Shown here piece after piece: positions 1 through 8,406 of a stretch of DNA of 64,000 nucleotides (the first letter of the stretch is position 1; the number at the start of each line of letters is the position of its first letter). Location: assembly GCA_022844565.1 (NCBI GenBank), contig JALHLK010000002.1:115199-179198 (forward strand). Reading direction: 5' to 3'. The translations under genes were made by a program, and so were the position numbers. The notes beneath the pieces were generated by a model that ran no database searches, was not told the origin of the DNA, and saw nothing but the letters and a program-made list of their open reading frames with translations. The stretch is from Saprospiraceae bacterium (GTDB lineage: Bacteria; Bacteroidota; Bacteroidia; Chitinophagales; Saprospiraceae).

Positions 1-1367
1 TGTGTGCATTTTATGCTTATGCTCAAGTCTCCTATACGCACGTTGAGTTAAAATCCATCAATATCACAGGCAACAAAAAGACAAAGTCCATCGTCATCTT
101 TAATGAATTGGATGTAAAATTAGGTGACTCACTCGATATCAGTAAACTACAAGAAACGATCAATAGAAATGAAAAACGCTTACAAAGTGTAGGAATATTT
201 ACGATAGTTAAGATCAATATCATAGATTGGGATACTGAAAAAAGCCAACTAAGTTTTGATATAAATGTGCGGGAATCCTGGTTTATTTATCCTGCTCCCA
301 TTTTTGAATTTGCAGATCGTAGTTTTAATGCTTGGTGGAAAGAACATAATTTTTCTCTGAGCAGGGTAAATTATGGTGTAAGACTTGACCATCTCAACAC
401 GACTGGGTATCAAGACAAACTGAAACTTAAATTTCAATTAGGCTACACTAGGCAATATGAACTGAACTATAGTTTTCCATACTTGTCTAAAGGCTGGGGC
501 GGAGGTGTGATTTTAAATTATCGAGAGAACAAAGAAATTCCTTATAAGACAGAAGACAACACGTTACTTTTTTATAAAGATCCTGATGAACGCGACATGC
601 TCAGAAGATTTAGAGCAGGCTTCTTCATAACCAATAGAAACAATGCTTACCTGCGACAGAAATTAAGATTCGAAATACATAGAAATTGGGTAGATACACT
701 GGTAACTAATACATTAAATCCTAACTATTTTTTAGATGGTAAGAACTCTATACTATTTCCTTTTTTAGAATATGATCTCAACTACGATAAAAGAGTTTTC
801 CCTATCTACCCTGAAGGCGGATTTATGTATAATATCAACATCAAAAAATCTGGTATTACTAATAATTCTGATTATAACAACTTAGCCTTTGAATTTAGAG
901 GAGAGGTACATACCAAATTGGCCAAAAATACTTTTGCAGGATTGGCAGGGAGTGTAAAATTTAATGCTATCCGAAATACATTAGCCTATGCCAATAATAC
1001 AGCTATCGGCTACGGTATCCGATTAAGAGGCTATGATATAAAAGTAATAGATGGTTCTGATTTTTTTTATTTAAAAGGTGCTTTGCGTCATCAATTTTTA
1101 TATAAAGTACTCAATCTTGGCAAATTTATGCCCGTCAAGCAGTTTAAATTACTACCTGTTGCTATGAATATTAGATTATCTGTAGATAGCGGATATGTCA
1201 ATGACAGAACTTATGCGGAGACCAATACATTAAATAACAGGCTACTTCTTGGCTACGGTCCTGCGTTGGATATTTTGATTATTAATAATTATTTGTTTTC
1301 TATGGAATATAATTTTAATCAGTTTGGAGGAAGAGACCTATATTTGCAATCGTCATTTAACTTTTAG
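1..1367 (+). CDS. BamA/TamA-like outer-membrane beta-barrel protein (Omp85 family), 5' end outside window
   Basis: The reading frame is open from base 3, so the gene starts before the window. The first visible residues (CAFYAYAQVSYTHVELKSIN) look like the end of a signal peptide followed by a POTRA domain: SINITGNKKTKSIVIFNEL, then a Gly-Asp-Ser turn. The remaining 330 or so residues alternate aromatic and polar stretches like a 16-strand barrel (YDLNYDKRVFPIYPEGG, YGIRLRGYD) and end in the Phe-terminated strand YLQSSFNF, the usual C-terminal signal of outer-membrane barrels. Only one POTRA is visible, so it is probably a short surface-antigen or TamA-like member rather than BamA itself, which has five. 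Role in outer-membrane protein insertion or transport is inferred from the family. An apparent TTG start at 108 is internal. Confidence 0.8.
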   Translation, partial: CAFYAYAQVSYTHVELKSINITGNKKTKSIVIFNELDVKLGDSLDISKLQETINRNEKRLQSVGIFTIVKINIIDWDTEKSQLSFDINVRESWFIYPAPIFEFADRSFNAWWKEHNFSLSRVNYGVRLDHLNTTGYQDKLKLKFQLGYTRQYELNYSFPYLSKGWGGGVILNYRENKEIPYKTEDNTLLFYKDPDERDMLRRFRAGFFITNRNNAYLRQKLRFEIHRNWVDTLVTNTLNPNYFLDGKNSILFPFLEYDLNYDKRVFPIYPEGGFMYNINIKKSGITNNSDYNNLAFEFRGEVHTKLAKNTFAGLAGSVKFNAIRNTLAYANNTAIGYGIRLRGYDIKVIDGSDFFYLKGALRHQFLYKVLNLGKFMPVKQFKLLPVAMNIRLSVDSGYVNDRTYAETNTLNNRLLLGYGPALDILIINNYLFSMEYNFNQFGGRDLYLQSSFNF

Positions 1368-1389
1368 AAAATTTAAATAAACTAAAAAG

Positions 1390-2271
1390 ATGAAAATATT
1401 GGTTTATGCGAGGAATATCAAAGCTGTTGACGCAGATATCATCAATATTTTCTTTCAAGAACTGAAAAGGAATAATGTAATCATTGGTTTGTATGGTGAC
1501 TTAAAAAAAGAGTTGTATACCAATGGTGTCGACACATTTCCAGATTTTCATGTTGATAATTATTCGGATCTTCAAAACCATAAACCAGATGTAATAATCA
1601 CATTAGGTGGTGACGGTACGATATTAGGTGTTGTAACATTGGTAAAAGACCTTGCCATTCCAATTTTTGGGATTAATCTTGGAAGATTAGGCTTCCTTGC
1701 AACTATTGAAAAAAGTAAAATAATCAAAGCGGTCAGAGCCATCGTAAACAATCATTGGAAGGCAGAGGAAAGAAGCTTACTATCTTTAGAATCTAACCAA
1801 CCCTTGTTTGACGATACTCCTTTTGCTTTAAACGACTTTACGATACATAAACGCGATACGTCGAGTATGATCACCATTCATGCTTATGTAGATGATGTGT
1901 ATCTGAATAGTTATTGGGCTGATGGTGTCATTGTCGCCACCCCGACAGGTTCTACAGGATACTCTATGTCATGTGGGGGACCCATACTTTTTCCAGATAG
2001 TGGCAATTGGGTCATTACGCCTGTTGCACCTCATAGTCTTAATGTGAGACCAATTGTCATACCGGATCACAAAACCATCACCTTCAAGGTAGAAGGACGA
2101 TCAGAAAACTTTCTTTGTACTTTAGATTCTAGGTATGAGGTGATCACTCAAGACCATATCATTTCACTTAAAAAATGTAAATTTAATCTTACGCTAGGTG
2201 TACTAGAGGGTATGGAATTTATGGAGACGATAAGAGAGAAATTGATGTGGGGATTGGATAGGAGGAATTGA
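1390..2271 (+). CDS. nadK: NAD kinase
   Basis: Cytosolic ATP-dependent phosphorylation of NAD to NADP. The 293-residue protein has the family's usual length and its diagnostic motifs: GGDGT at residues 73-77 (phosphate-binding loop), GINLGRLGFL at 94-103, and the NAD-binding stretch ATPTGSTGYSMSCGGP at 183-198. The C-terminal beta-rich domain is complete. It lies 22 bp downstream of the Omp85 gene on the same strand and may be cotranscribed with it. The stop codon is followed immediately by a cluster of short repeats. Confidence 0.96.
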   Translation: MKILVYARNIKAVDADIINIFFQELKRNNVIIGLYGDLKKELYTNGVDTFPDFHVDNYSDLQNHKPDVIITLGGDGTILGVVTLVKDLAIPIFGINLGRLGFLATIEKSKIIKAVRAIVNNHWKAEERSLLSLESNQPLFDDTPFALNDFTIHKRDTSSMITIHAYVDDVYLNSYWADGVIVATPTGSTGYSMSCGGPILFPDSGNWVITPVAPHSLNVRPIVIPDHKTITFKVEGRSENFLCTLDSRYEVITQDHIISLKKCKFNLTLGVLEGMEFMETIREKLMWGLDRRN

Positions 2272-2274
2272 GTA

Positions 2275-2392
2275 CAATTGTCTGCGACGCAATATTTCAA
2301 TTGTCTGCGACGCAATTTGGCAATATTTCAATTGTCGGAGACTCAATGTTTCAATTGTCTGCGACGCAATTTGGCAATTGTCGGAGACGCTG
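2275..2392. repeat. Five-fold short direct repeat, CAATTGTCTGCGACGCAAT type
   Basis: Five copies of a 19-nt unit at about 2275, 2298, 2329, 2352 and 2375, with variants CAATTGTCGGAGACTCAAT and CAATTGTCGGAGACGC. Spacers are short and themselves repeated (ATTTC, TTGGCAAT). Each unit is a near-hairpin (ATTGTC-tgc-GAC-CAAT). The block fills the space between the converging nadK and AraC genes and might act as a terminator region, but I see no U-tract. Function unknown. Confidence 0.75.
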
Positions 2393-2399
2393 TAAATTC

Positions 2400-3242
2400 C
2401 TATTGCACTTCTAATTCATAAAAACTTTCAGCTAGGCCAAGACTTTCTTCTGGGGAACCTAAGAGGTGAAATTCATGAGGTGTAAATCCTGTAAATTCTT
2501 TATAGTCTTTTGACAAATGTTGGTAGTCGGCATAGCTACATTCCCAAGCAATTTCTCGCCAAGCTTTTTGATCGGGGAGGTTTTTGAGCCTAAATGCATG
2601 GTCAAATCTAACGAGTCGTTGATAATACCGAGGTGTTACGCCAGTTCTTGCATAAAAATGTCTTTCAAACTGTTTATAACTGTAATAAGATTGTTTGGCT
2701 AAATGATCTAAAGATACAGAAGTTGATTGATTAAATAATTGGATGATTGGGTCAACTCTTGAGGCTTCCTGCTTAGTTTTACTAACTTTATCTAAAAAAT
2801 AAAGGTTTAGAATATTGACCATGTCAAAGTAGTTTTTTGCGTGGTACAATTGCTCATTCACAAAGTGAATATCTTGTTTAAAAAATAAACTTCCATCCAC
2901 ATATTCATTGAACAATTCCGACATAGGGACCTTCAGTAATCTATAAAGGGCACCTGGCTGAAAAATTACTTGTACTACTAAAAATTCTTTACCAATTTCT
3001 CTTAAAGATACTTGTGTATGCTGCCCAATGAGTGCTACTCTGGTGTTTTGAATTGTTGTGTTTTTGTCTTTGTAAGATACCCGTTCTGTGTCTAATGGAT
3101 AAAAGGCCAAACATTGTTCAGGTCTTGGGGTGTAGGGCTTTGGTGGAGGTGTAATGTCGCCTTCGAATGAAAAATGCACAATTCGATAACACTTTACCCA
3201 CTCAAATAATGCTTGGCTTGGTTTAAAATCTTTGAGTAACAT
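2400..3242 (-). CDS. AraC-family transcriptional regulator
   Basis: 280-residue one-component regulator. The C-terminal third (about residues 170-270) is a double helix-turn-helix AraC DNA-binding domain, with DHLAKQSYYSYKQFERHF as the first HTH and the conserved tail YADYQHLSKDYKEFTGFTP as the second. The N-terminal region (EQCLAFYPLDTERVS, FQPGALYRLL) resembles the sensing domain often found in Bacteroidota AraC proteins of the DUF6597 type. The ligand is unknown. It is transcribed convergently with nadK; the regulated genes are not evident, although the cupin gene upstream reads in the same direction. Confidence 0.88.
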   Translation of the reverse strand: MLLKDFKPSQALFEWVKCYRIVHFSFEGDITPPPKPYTPRPEQCLAFYPLDTERVSYKDKNTTIQNTRVALIGQHTQVSLREIGKEFLVVQVIFQPGALYRLLKVPMSELFNEYVDGSLFFKQDIHFVNEQLYHAKNYFDMVNILNLYFLDKVSKTKQEASRVDPIIQLFNQSTSVSLDHLAKQSYYSYKQFERHFYARTGVTPRYYQRLVRFDHAFRLKNLPDQKAWREIAWECSYADYQHLSKDYKEFTGFTPHEFHLLGSPEESLGLAESFYELEVQ

Positions 3243-3311
3243 AAATCAAAATTAAGAAAATATTTGTAACCATAGAAATGTCACGAAATAAAGTGTGTAA
3301 TCTTTTGCAAA

Positions 3312-3414
3312 AAAATGTTTCTGATTTTACCCACTAACTCCCTTGAAAGGGAGAACCAAATCAGAAACATTTTAAAACTTACCACTAAACTATTAATAAA
3401 TAAAGGTAAGGTTT
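3312..3414. repeat. Dispersed palindrome, copy 1, with second hairpin
   Basis: A 62-bp palindrome at 3312-3373: outer stem AAAATGTTTCTGATTT pairs with AAATCAGAAACATTTT, and inner hairpin CTCCCTT-GAA-AGGGAG. Directly next to it, AAAACTTACC (3374-3383) pairs with GGTAAGGTTT (3405-3414), a second hairpin not shared in sequence with the other copies. The same family occurs at 3452, 20557 and 57750. It lies between the AraC and cupin genes. Confidence 0.85.
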
Positions 3415-3451
3415 ACAATTCCTCCACCAAATATCATTATAATTCCTTTGG

Positions 3452-3522
3452 AAAATGTTTCTGATTTTACCCACTAACTCTCCCGTTAACATGTCGGGAG
3501 AAAACCAAATCAAAAACATTTT
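3452..3522. repeat. Dispersed palindrome, copy 2
   Basis: 71-bp palindrome of the same family, about 140 bp from copy 1 in the same orientation. The outer stem is AAAATGTTTCTGATTT against AAATCAAAAACATTTT. The inner hairpin has different bases (CTCCCG-ttaacatgt-CGGGAG), yet pairing is kept, so structure rather than sequence is conserved. It ends 25 bp before the cupin stop codon and could also serve as its transcription terminator. Confidence 0.85.
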
Positions 3523-3546
3523 AAAATTCACCTCGAAACTATATTA

Positions 3547-4089
3547 TTATAATTCCATTGGTGGGCCAACAATTTTCATATCATGTTTAGCATGTAAGGT
3601 ATCCATAAATTCTCGAGTTGGCGGGGCTTTTAATAAAGTCATTTCTTGAAAAAAATCTTCAAATGTTCCTGCGGGACTGACCATATAAATCAATCTTCCT
3701 CGATCGGACAATTGTATCCAAGTATGAGGTACATTACGGGGTAAGAAAATACTATCCCCTGCTTTCAAATCAAAATATTCGTCTCCAAGCCTGAACTTAT
3801 AATCACCTTCTATTACAAAAAAGTGTTCGTCTTGTTTTAAGTGTACGTGAAAAGATGGTCCTGTCTTTTCTACACCGATGTACTCAAATAGGGAAAAATT
3901 ACCTTTGGTGTCAGCTCCAGATACTTTAAGGTCATTGATATTGATACCTTTAAATGGCATGTGTCTATCATTTCTTGCCTTTCCTTTTCTTACCACAAAT
4001 CCTTTTTGGTCTGCAGAAATAGATTCAAGTTTAAATGAAGGTGTGAGTGCTGCAATAGCAGAAAGTGCCACAAAATTTCTTCTTTTCAT
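3547..4089 (-). CDS. Cupin-domain protein with Tat-like leader
   Basis: 180 residues. The N-terminus MKRRNFVALSAIAALTPSF has a twin-Arg followed by a hydrophobic stretch, suggesting Tat export. The single cupin barrel shows the metal-binding set HVH (81-83), Glu88 and His122, with motifs EHFFVIEGDYKFRLG and GDSIFLPRNVPHTW. Proteins of this type bind a metal and act as dioxygenases, isomerases or small-molecule sensors; the substrate cannot be read from sequence. No clear operon partner. Confidence 0.85.
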   Translation of the reverse strand: MKRRNFVALSAIAALTPSFKLESISADQKGFVVRKGKARNDRHMPFKGININDLKVSGADTKGNFSLFEYIGVEKTGPSFHVHLKQDEHFFVIEGDYKFRLGDEYFDLKAGDSIFLPRNVPHTWIQLSDRGRLIYMVSPAGTFEDFFQEMTLLKAPPTREFMDTLHAKHDMKIVGPPMEL

Positions 4090-4440
4090 ATCTATACTAT
4101 TTTATTTGTTTGACACAAAGGTAGAATAGCAGTAAATGTGGGAAGTGGTATGAATTGGACATTTTGATCATTTCACTATTTTTCAAAATGAAAGATAGCT
4201 TGCACTCCCAACTAGTTTTACTTTGTTAAGTTGAAATAAGAATGCTTATAAATTCAATTAAAGTTAAAAATGGCAATGTCCTTTTTAGTTTTTGTCACCA
4301 TTTTTGTTGCAAAAATGTCGCCAAAAGAATTGTGGTTTTTTTGTTTTCCACGACCTGAAGGTCGCGGTAACTAAAAAATTATTGAATTAAACAAAGTAGA
4401 ACTAATTATTTGAAGTCTTGACATATGGATTACGAGCATA

Positions 4441-4478
4441 AAAAAAGGGGCTCAAAAAATTGGGCCCCTTTTTTTTTA
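4441..4478 (-). terminator. Rho-independent terminator of the T9SS cargo gene
   Basis: AAAAAAGGGGC pairs with GCCCCTTTTTT across an A/T loop, with long T runs in both directions. It lies 18 bp past the stop codon of the leftward gene ending at 4496. The remainder of the 4090-4440 gap holds no gene; it contains a small hairpin around 4350 (ACCTGAAGGT) and is otherwise A/T-rich. Confidence 0.85.
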
Positions 4479-4495
4479 TTTAAGGATATATTCTT

Positions 4496-6841
4496 TTATT
4501 TCACAATAGACACTTTCTGACTGCTGTATCCTTTGTCAGTAGTAAGTCTAAGGTTATAAATTCCTGTAGGTAAATCAGATACATCTAAGTTTACCATTTT
4601 ACTGCTTACATTTAAATACTTTTCTGCAAGTACCAATTTGCCATCCATGTTGTACATTGAAATAAACACAAACTCTCTATTTTCATTTAAATTTAAGTCT
4701 ATTGTCAATTTATCACTGGCAGGGTTAGGGTAGATTTTGGTTTCGATGGCTTTGTCAATTAAGTCCACAGAAGTAAGGTCAACTTCTTGAAGAATTAATG
4801 GGTTATAAACAACAAGTGAAGTTGGTTCTAATATTCTAGATTCAGGAGTATCACCCGCGCTACTTCCAAAAAAGCAATTGTGTCCATTTCCACCTACATT
4901 AGCATCTGCAAATGATGTAGCAAAAGAATTATACTGACCAGATGACTCTCTTAAGTCTGCGGGATTTCTAGATGCCATAAACCAAGTTGTATTACCATCA
5001 TCTAAAGGACTTATTGAAGTAGAAACAATCAAATGTAAATCTCCTTTATTATTTAAAACAACTTTTTTCTGATTATCATTTGGGTCAAATAATGGAATCT
5101 CAATACTCGCTGTATCATTCAATATGACTTGGGTACCTGTGGCAATTCGTTTTCTATCTGCTGGCTTTACTACAGAGTCATTTGGATTAGTCCATTCATA
5201 AACGTCAACTGAAAGAATTGCTGAGGTATTTGCTGTTGCATTTGTTGGATTTACGCTTACACCTGTGAAAGCTTTGTCAATTGTTATCGGTTTGGCGTTT
5301 GGCCATGTTCCCTTTGGAACTCGGTAATAACTGGAAGCAGTAAAGAAGTTTGTTACCCCCCCAGCTCTCCAACCGCTTAAAACACCAGATGTTCCAGGAG
5401 CAGGAATTGGGAGTTTAGAGAATATATTTTTGGATAATTGGATCGGGGTAGAAAATACCGTTTCGTTGGTAGCTTTCGTGCTATCAGCTACAACTGAATA
5501 GGTAAGTGTATAATTACCTATCTCTTGTGGTAACGTCACTCTTTTATTAAAGATTGCATTTTCTGCCTTGGTTCCTATTGGTATATCTGGATAAACAATA
5601 GAATCTCTGTAAATCACTGATTTATCTGAGTCTTTAGTTACGGTAGCAATAACTTTTGAATTCTTTAATACCTGGTTTCCTAAATTCTCAATATCAACAA
5701 TAAGTGGAAATGGAGTTGTTTGATTGAAAGGTGTTGCAAAATTTGGAGCACCAGCGTACCAATCCCTATTTATTTTTACATCATAAATTTTCTTTGTTGT
5801 AAAAACGACGTCATCAATGCTATAGAAATAAAAGTCTCCTTCAGCAATAAATTTAAATTTACATCTTGCCTGATTGTTGAATTGAGGAATTGGAATCGTC
5901 CTTAACTCTGTATTTGGTGTGGTATTTACTGCATTTTGTGTTGGAACTTCAACTCTTTCTGACCACGTAGCACCATCATCAACACTTATTGAATAAAATA
6001 AATTTCTATTCAATCTATTGATAAGTTGATAAAATTCAACACTTACTCCGGTCTTCCCAACACAGCTTACAGTAGGGGAAATGAGTTCAGAAATATACAC
6101 TGGATAAGGTTGAGCTAATGATGGATTATCTACTACAGAATAACTGACAAAATTTATGGTAGCAACTCCATTACAAGCAGTTGGTGATGCTATTCTTGCT
6201 GCGTTACCATTAAAAGCACCAAATATCGGTAGGTCTATGGGATGATGTGTCCATCTTCTTGTGGCATTTTCAGTTAAAGAAACAGTTGACCAACCTCCAA
6301 GACCATTAGAGAAATCTCCCTCTCCTGGTTTATTTCCCCAGAACACATCAGTAGAGTAAACTCTTGGACTGCTACAAGGTACTAAACTAATACCACCATT
6401 TAGTTTGGCTTTCGCTAAATTTGCTTTTATAAGATTACAATCAGCTTGAGTTGCCATATAAACAGGGATGGGAAGTGTTGGTCTTCCAGCTATTACAGTA
6501 GGTACGGCACCCGAATTATTACATATGATACATGCTTTAGCTCCTGCTCTAACAGCAGCTATAGCTTTAACATCAAAAGTACATGTACCTCTATCGATTA
6601 AAACAATTTTATCTTTACCGTCAGGGCTCACTATTGTGTCACATGCCAGACCACTTTGTAAATAAAGTTCTCCAGAGATTTCAGTTGTGTGTGCTCTACC
6701 TATATTACCAAAAGTCAATAGATAATCACCTTTTAATGAGTCAGGTGTTTTGACACTTAGCCTATATTGACCATAAGAGTTTGAGAACGTAAATAAAAGC
6801 GCAAGCAAAAAGGGTAGGACGTAAATTTTCTTCATAAACAT
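4496..6841 (-). CDS. PA-domain secreted protein with type IX sorting domain
   Basis: 781 residues. Signal peptide MFMKKIYVLPFLLALLFTFS ends near SYGQ; a second ATG two codons in (MKKIYV) is equally possible. A protease-associated (PA) domain covers about residues 40-150 (KIVLIDRGTCTFDVKAIAAV, RAGAKACIICNNSG). The middle holds beta-sandwich regions with CARDB-like features (VDIENLGNQVLKNSKVIA). The last 80 or so residues are a Por secretion tail: KIYPNPASDKLTID, then NMDGKLV, LPTGIYNLRL and a Lys-ending strand. The protein is therefore predicted to be exported and anchored or released by the T9SS. I see no peptidase catalytic motif, so the PA domain probably mediates binding. It is a single-gene unit with its own terminator. 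Confidence 0.88.
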   Translation of the reverse strand: MFMKKIYVLPFLLALLFTFSNSYGQYRLSVKTPDSLKGDYLLTFGNIGRAHTTEISGELYLQSGLACDTIVSPDGKDKIVLIDRGTCTFDVKAIAAVRAGAKACIICNNSGAVPTVIAGRPTLPIPVYMATQADCNLIKANLAKAKLNGGISLVPCSSPRVYSTDVFWGNKPGEGDFSNGLGGWSTVSLTENATRRWTHHPIDLPIFGAFNGNAARIASPTACNGVATINFVSYSVVDNPSLAQPYPVYISELISPTVSCVGKTGVSVEFYQLINRLNRNLFYSISVDDGATWSERVEVPTQNAVNTTPNTELRTIPIPQFNNQARCKFKFIAEGDFYFYSIDDVVFTTKKIYDVKINRDWYAGAPNFATPFNQTTPFPLIVDIENLGNQVLKNSKVIATVTKDSDKSVIYRDSIVYPDIPIGTKAENAIFNKRVTLPQEIGNYTLTYSVVADSTKATNETVFSTPIQLSKNIFSKLPIPAPGTSGVLSGWRAGGVTNFFTASSYYRVPKGTWPNAKPITIDKAFTGVSVNPTNATANTSAILSVDVYEWTNPNDSVVKPADRKRIATGTQVILNDTASIEIPLFDPNDNQKKVVLNNKGDLHLIVSTSISPLDDGNTTWFMASRNPADLRESSGQYNSFATSFADANVGGNGHNCFFGSSAGDTPESRILEPTSLVVYNPLILQEVDLTSVDLIDKAIETKIYPNPASDKLTIDLNLNENREFVFISMYNMDGKLVLAEKYLNVSSKMVNLDVSDLPTGIYNLRLTTDKGYSSQKVSIVK

Positions 6842-6911
6842 AATTTTTTTTATCTGAATGTCAAATGTAAGAACATTTATCCAATTGCAAATAAAAATTT
6901 ATAAAATATCA

Positions 6912-6946
6912 TAAAAAAAGGTCTGCCATTTTATCAATAGCAGACC
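6912..6946 (-). terminator. Rho-independent terminator of the htrA gene
   Basis: On the minus strand GGTCTGC pairs with GCAGACC (6920-6946) and is followed by seven T. It lies 70 bp beyond the htrA stop codon. Confidence 0.8.
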
Positions 6947-7016
6947 AATCAAAACAAAACGAAAAACCAACTTTTATAATTACCCTTTATAAGGGAATTG
7001 AATACTAAACATGACT

Positions 7017-8183
7017 TTATGATTTTGGTTTACGTAAAAGTGTAGAAATTTTTATTTCTTTTCCAGCACGGTTTACCACGACATCGAGTGTTTCACCTAC
7101 ATTTGACGTATTTAAGATGCTTTCGATATCATCGTAGGATTTAATTTTTTTATTATTTACTTTTACTACTACATCTCCAGGGAGAAAACCTGCCATTCGA
7201 GCTGAACCTCTTGATTCTAGTCCATCTACGTAGAAGCCTTCTTTTACAGGAAGGTCAAATTCTTTTACCAATGTCTCATCTACGTCATAGCCTCCGACTC
7301 CAAGCTCCGCACGCTCTATATTACCAAATTTTAAAATTTTATCAATGATTACCTTTACTCTATTTGAAGGAATAGCAAAAGAATATCCAGCAAAAGCGCC
7401 TGTCGGAGTAGCAATAGCCGTGTTGATGCCTACAAGTTTACCATAGGTGTCTACCAACGCACCCCCGCTATTGCCGGGATTAACGGCTGCATCCGTTTGG
7501 ATGAATGAGTTCATCGGTTTTTCTGTATCCGAGATATTAAGGGAGCGGCCCTTTGCACTTACTATACCGGCCGTAACGGTACTTGTCAAATCAAAAGGAT
7601 TTCCTACAGCAAGTACCCACTCGCCTACCTTTACTTTATCAGAATCACCATATTGCATAAAGGGCAACTTACTTCCAGCCTCTATTTTAAGTAGAGCAAG
7701 GTCCGAAGCAGGATCGGTGCCAATCTTTTTAGCATTGTATTTTTTTCCATCAGTGGTTGTTACCGTAATGTCATCTGCAAATCCGGCTACGTGGTTATTG
7801 GTGACAATATATCCATCACTTGAGATGATGACACCTGATCCTGCACCAGATTTTCTATAGTGATTTCTACCGAAAAAATCTCCTCCTCCAAAAAAATCCT
7901 CAATTGAAAAACCAAAAGGATCAGCTCTTCTTTGATTTCGATATCGGTCCTCTACCCGCTCATTGGTTTCTTCCGCATAAATGTGGACAACTGTTGGGGT
8001 AGCTGATTCTGCAGCATTAATGAAGTCTGGAACTGCTAAAAATGAACTTTGACTTACCAATTTAGCAGGACTGCTATTCATTGGTGCTATTGTTTTCTCT
8101 GATGATTGCGTGGCTTTGATGAGGACAAAGCAAGTCATACCTCCTATAAAACCTGTAACTAGGTAACCAATTAATTTTTTCAT
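7017..8183 (-). CDS. HtrA/DegP-type periplasmic serine protease
   Basis: 388 residues, with an N-terminal membrane or signal segment (MKKLIGYLVTGFIGGMTCFV). The trypsin-like domain has a complete triad: His131 in VTNNHV, Asp161 in SDLALLKI, and Ser239 in NPGNSGGAL. One PDZ domain follows at about residues 290-385 (AELGVGGYDVDE, AGFLPGDVVVKVNNKKI). Family role: degradation or chaperoning of misfolded envelope proteins. A single PDZ makes it more like DegS or single-PDZ DegQ forms than DegP, which has two. Its upstream region (8184-8300) has a possible TAAATTTG -7 box on the minus strand but no clear -33 element. Confidence 0.93.
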   Translation of the reverse strand: MKKLIGYLVTGFIGGMTCFVLIKATQSSEKTIAPMNSSPAKLVSQSSFLAVPDFINAAESATPTVVHIYAEETNERVEDRYRNQRRADPFGFSIEDFFGGGDFFGRNHYRKSGAGSGVIISSDGYIVTNNHVAGFADDITVTTTDGKKYNAKKIGTDPASDLALLKIEAGSKLPFMQYGDSDKVKVGEWVLAVGNPFDLTSTVTAGIVSAKGRSLNISDTEKPMNSFIQTDAAVNPGNSGGALVDTYGKLVGINTAIATPTGAFAGYSFAIPSNRVKVIIDKILKFGNIERAELGVGGYDVDETLVKEFDLPVKEGFYVDGLESRGSARMAGFLPGDVVVKVNNKKIKSYDDIESILNTSNVGETLDVVVNRAGKEIKISTLLRKPKS

Positions 8184-8368
8184 TTTGATCTAAATTTTCG
8201 TTTCACAAACAAATTTATAACGACTTTAAAACTTGTTGTATTTTTAGTTGTATGTGTTTAACACAAAATTAACCCGATTAATTGTTTTTTCTAAGCTTTG
8301 AGCTATTAGCTATAGGGTTAAAATTTTCCAAAAATTTAATAAAAGAACAATTAGTTGTCTTAGAGACA

Positions 8369-8376
8369 TATATTTG
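8369..8376 (+). promoter_or_regulatory. Candidate -7 box of the M14 operon
   Basis: TATATTTG fits the Bacteroidota -7 consensus TAnnTTTG and lies 30 bp before the start codon at 8407. I find no TTTG at the expected -33 spacing, so this is a weak call. Confidence 0.35.
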
Positions 8377-8406
8377 CTTTTTTTATAACTAAACAGATAT
8401 TTTTAC

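Noticed and set aside
7447..7860. 137-codon plus-strand frame opposite htrA
   Set aside because: Antisense shadow of a well-supported protease gene.
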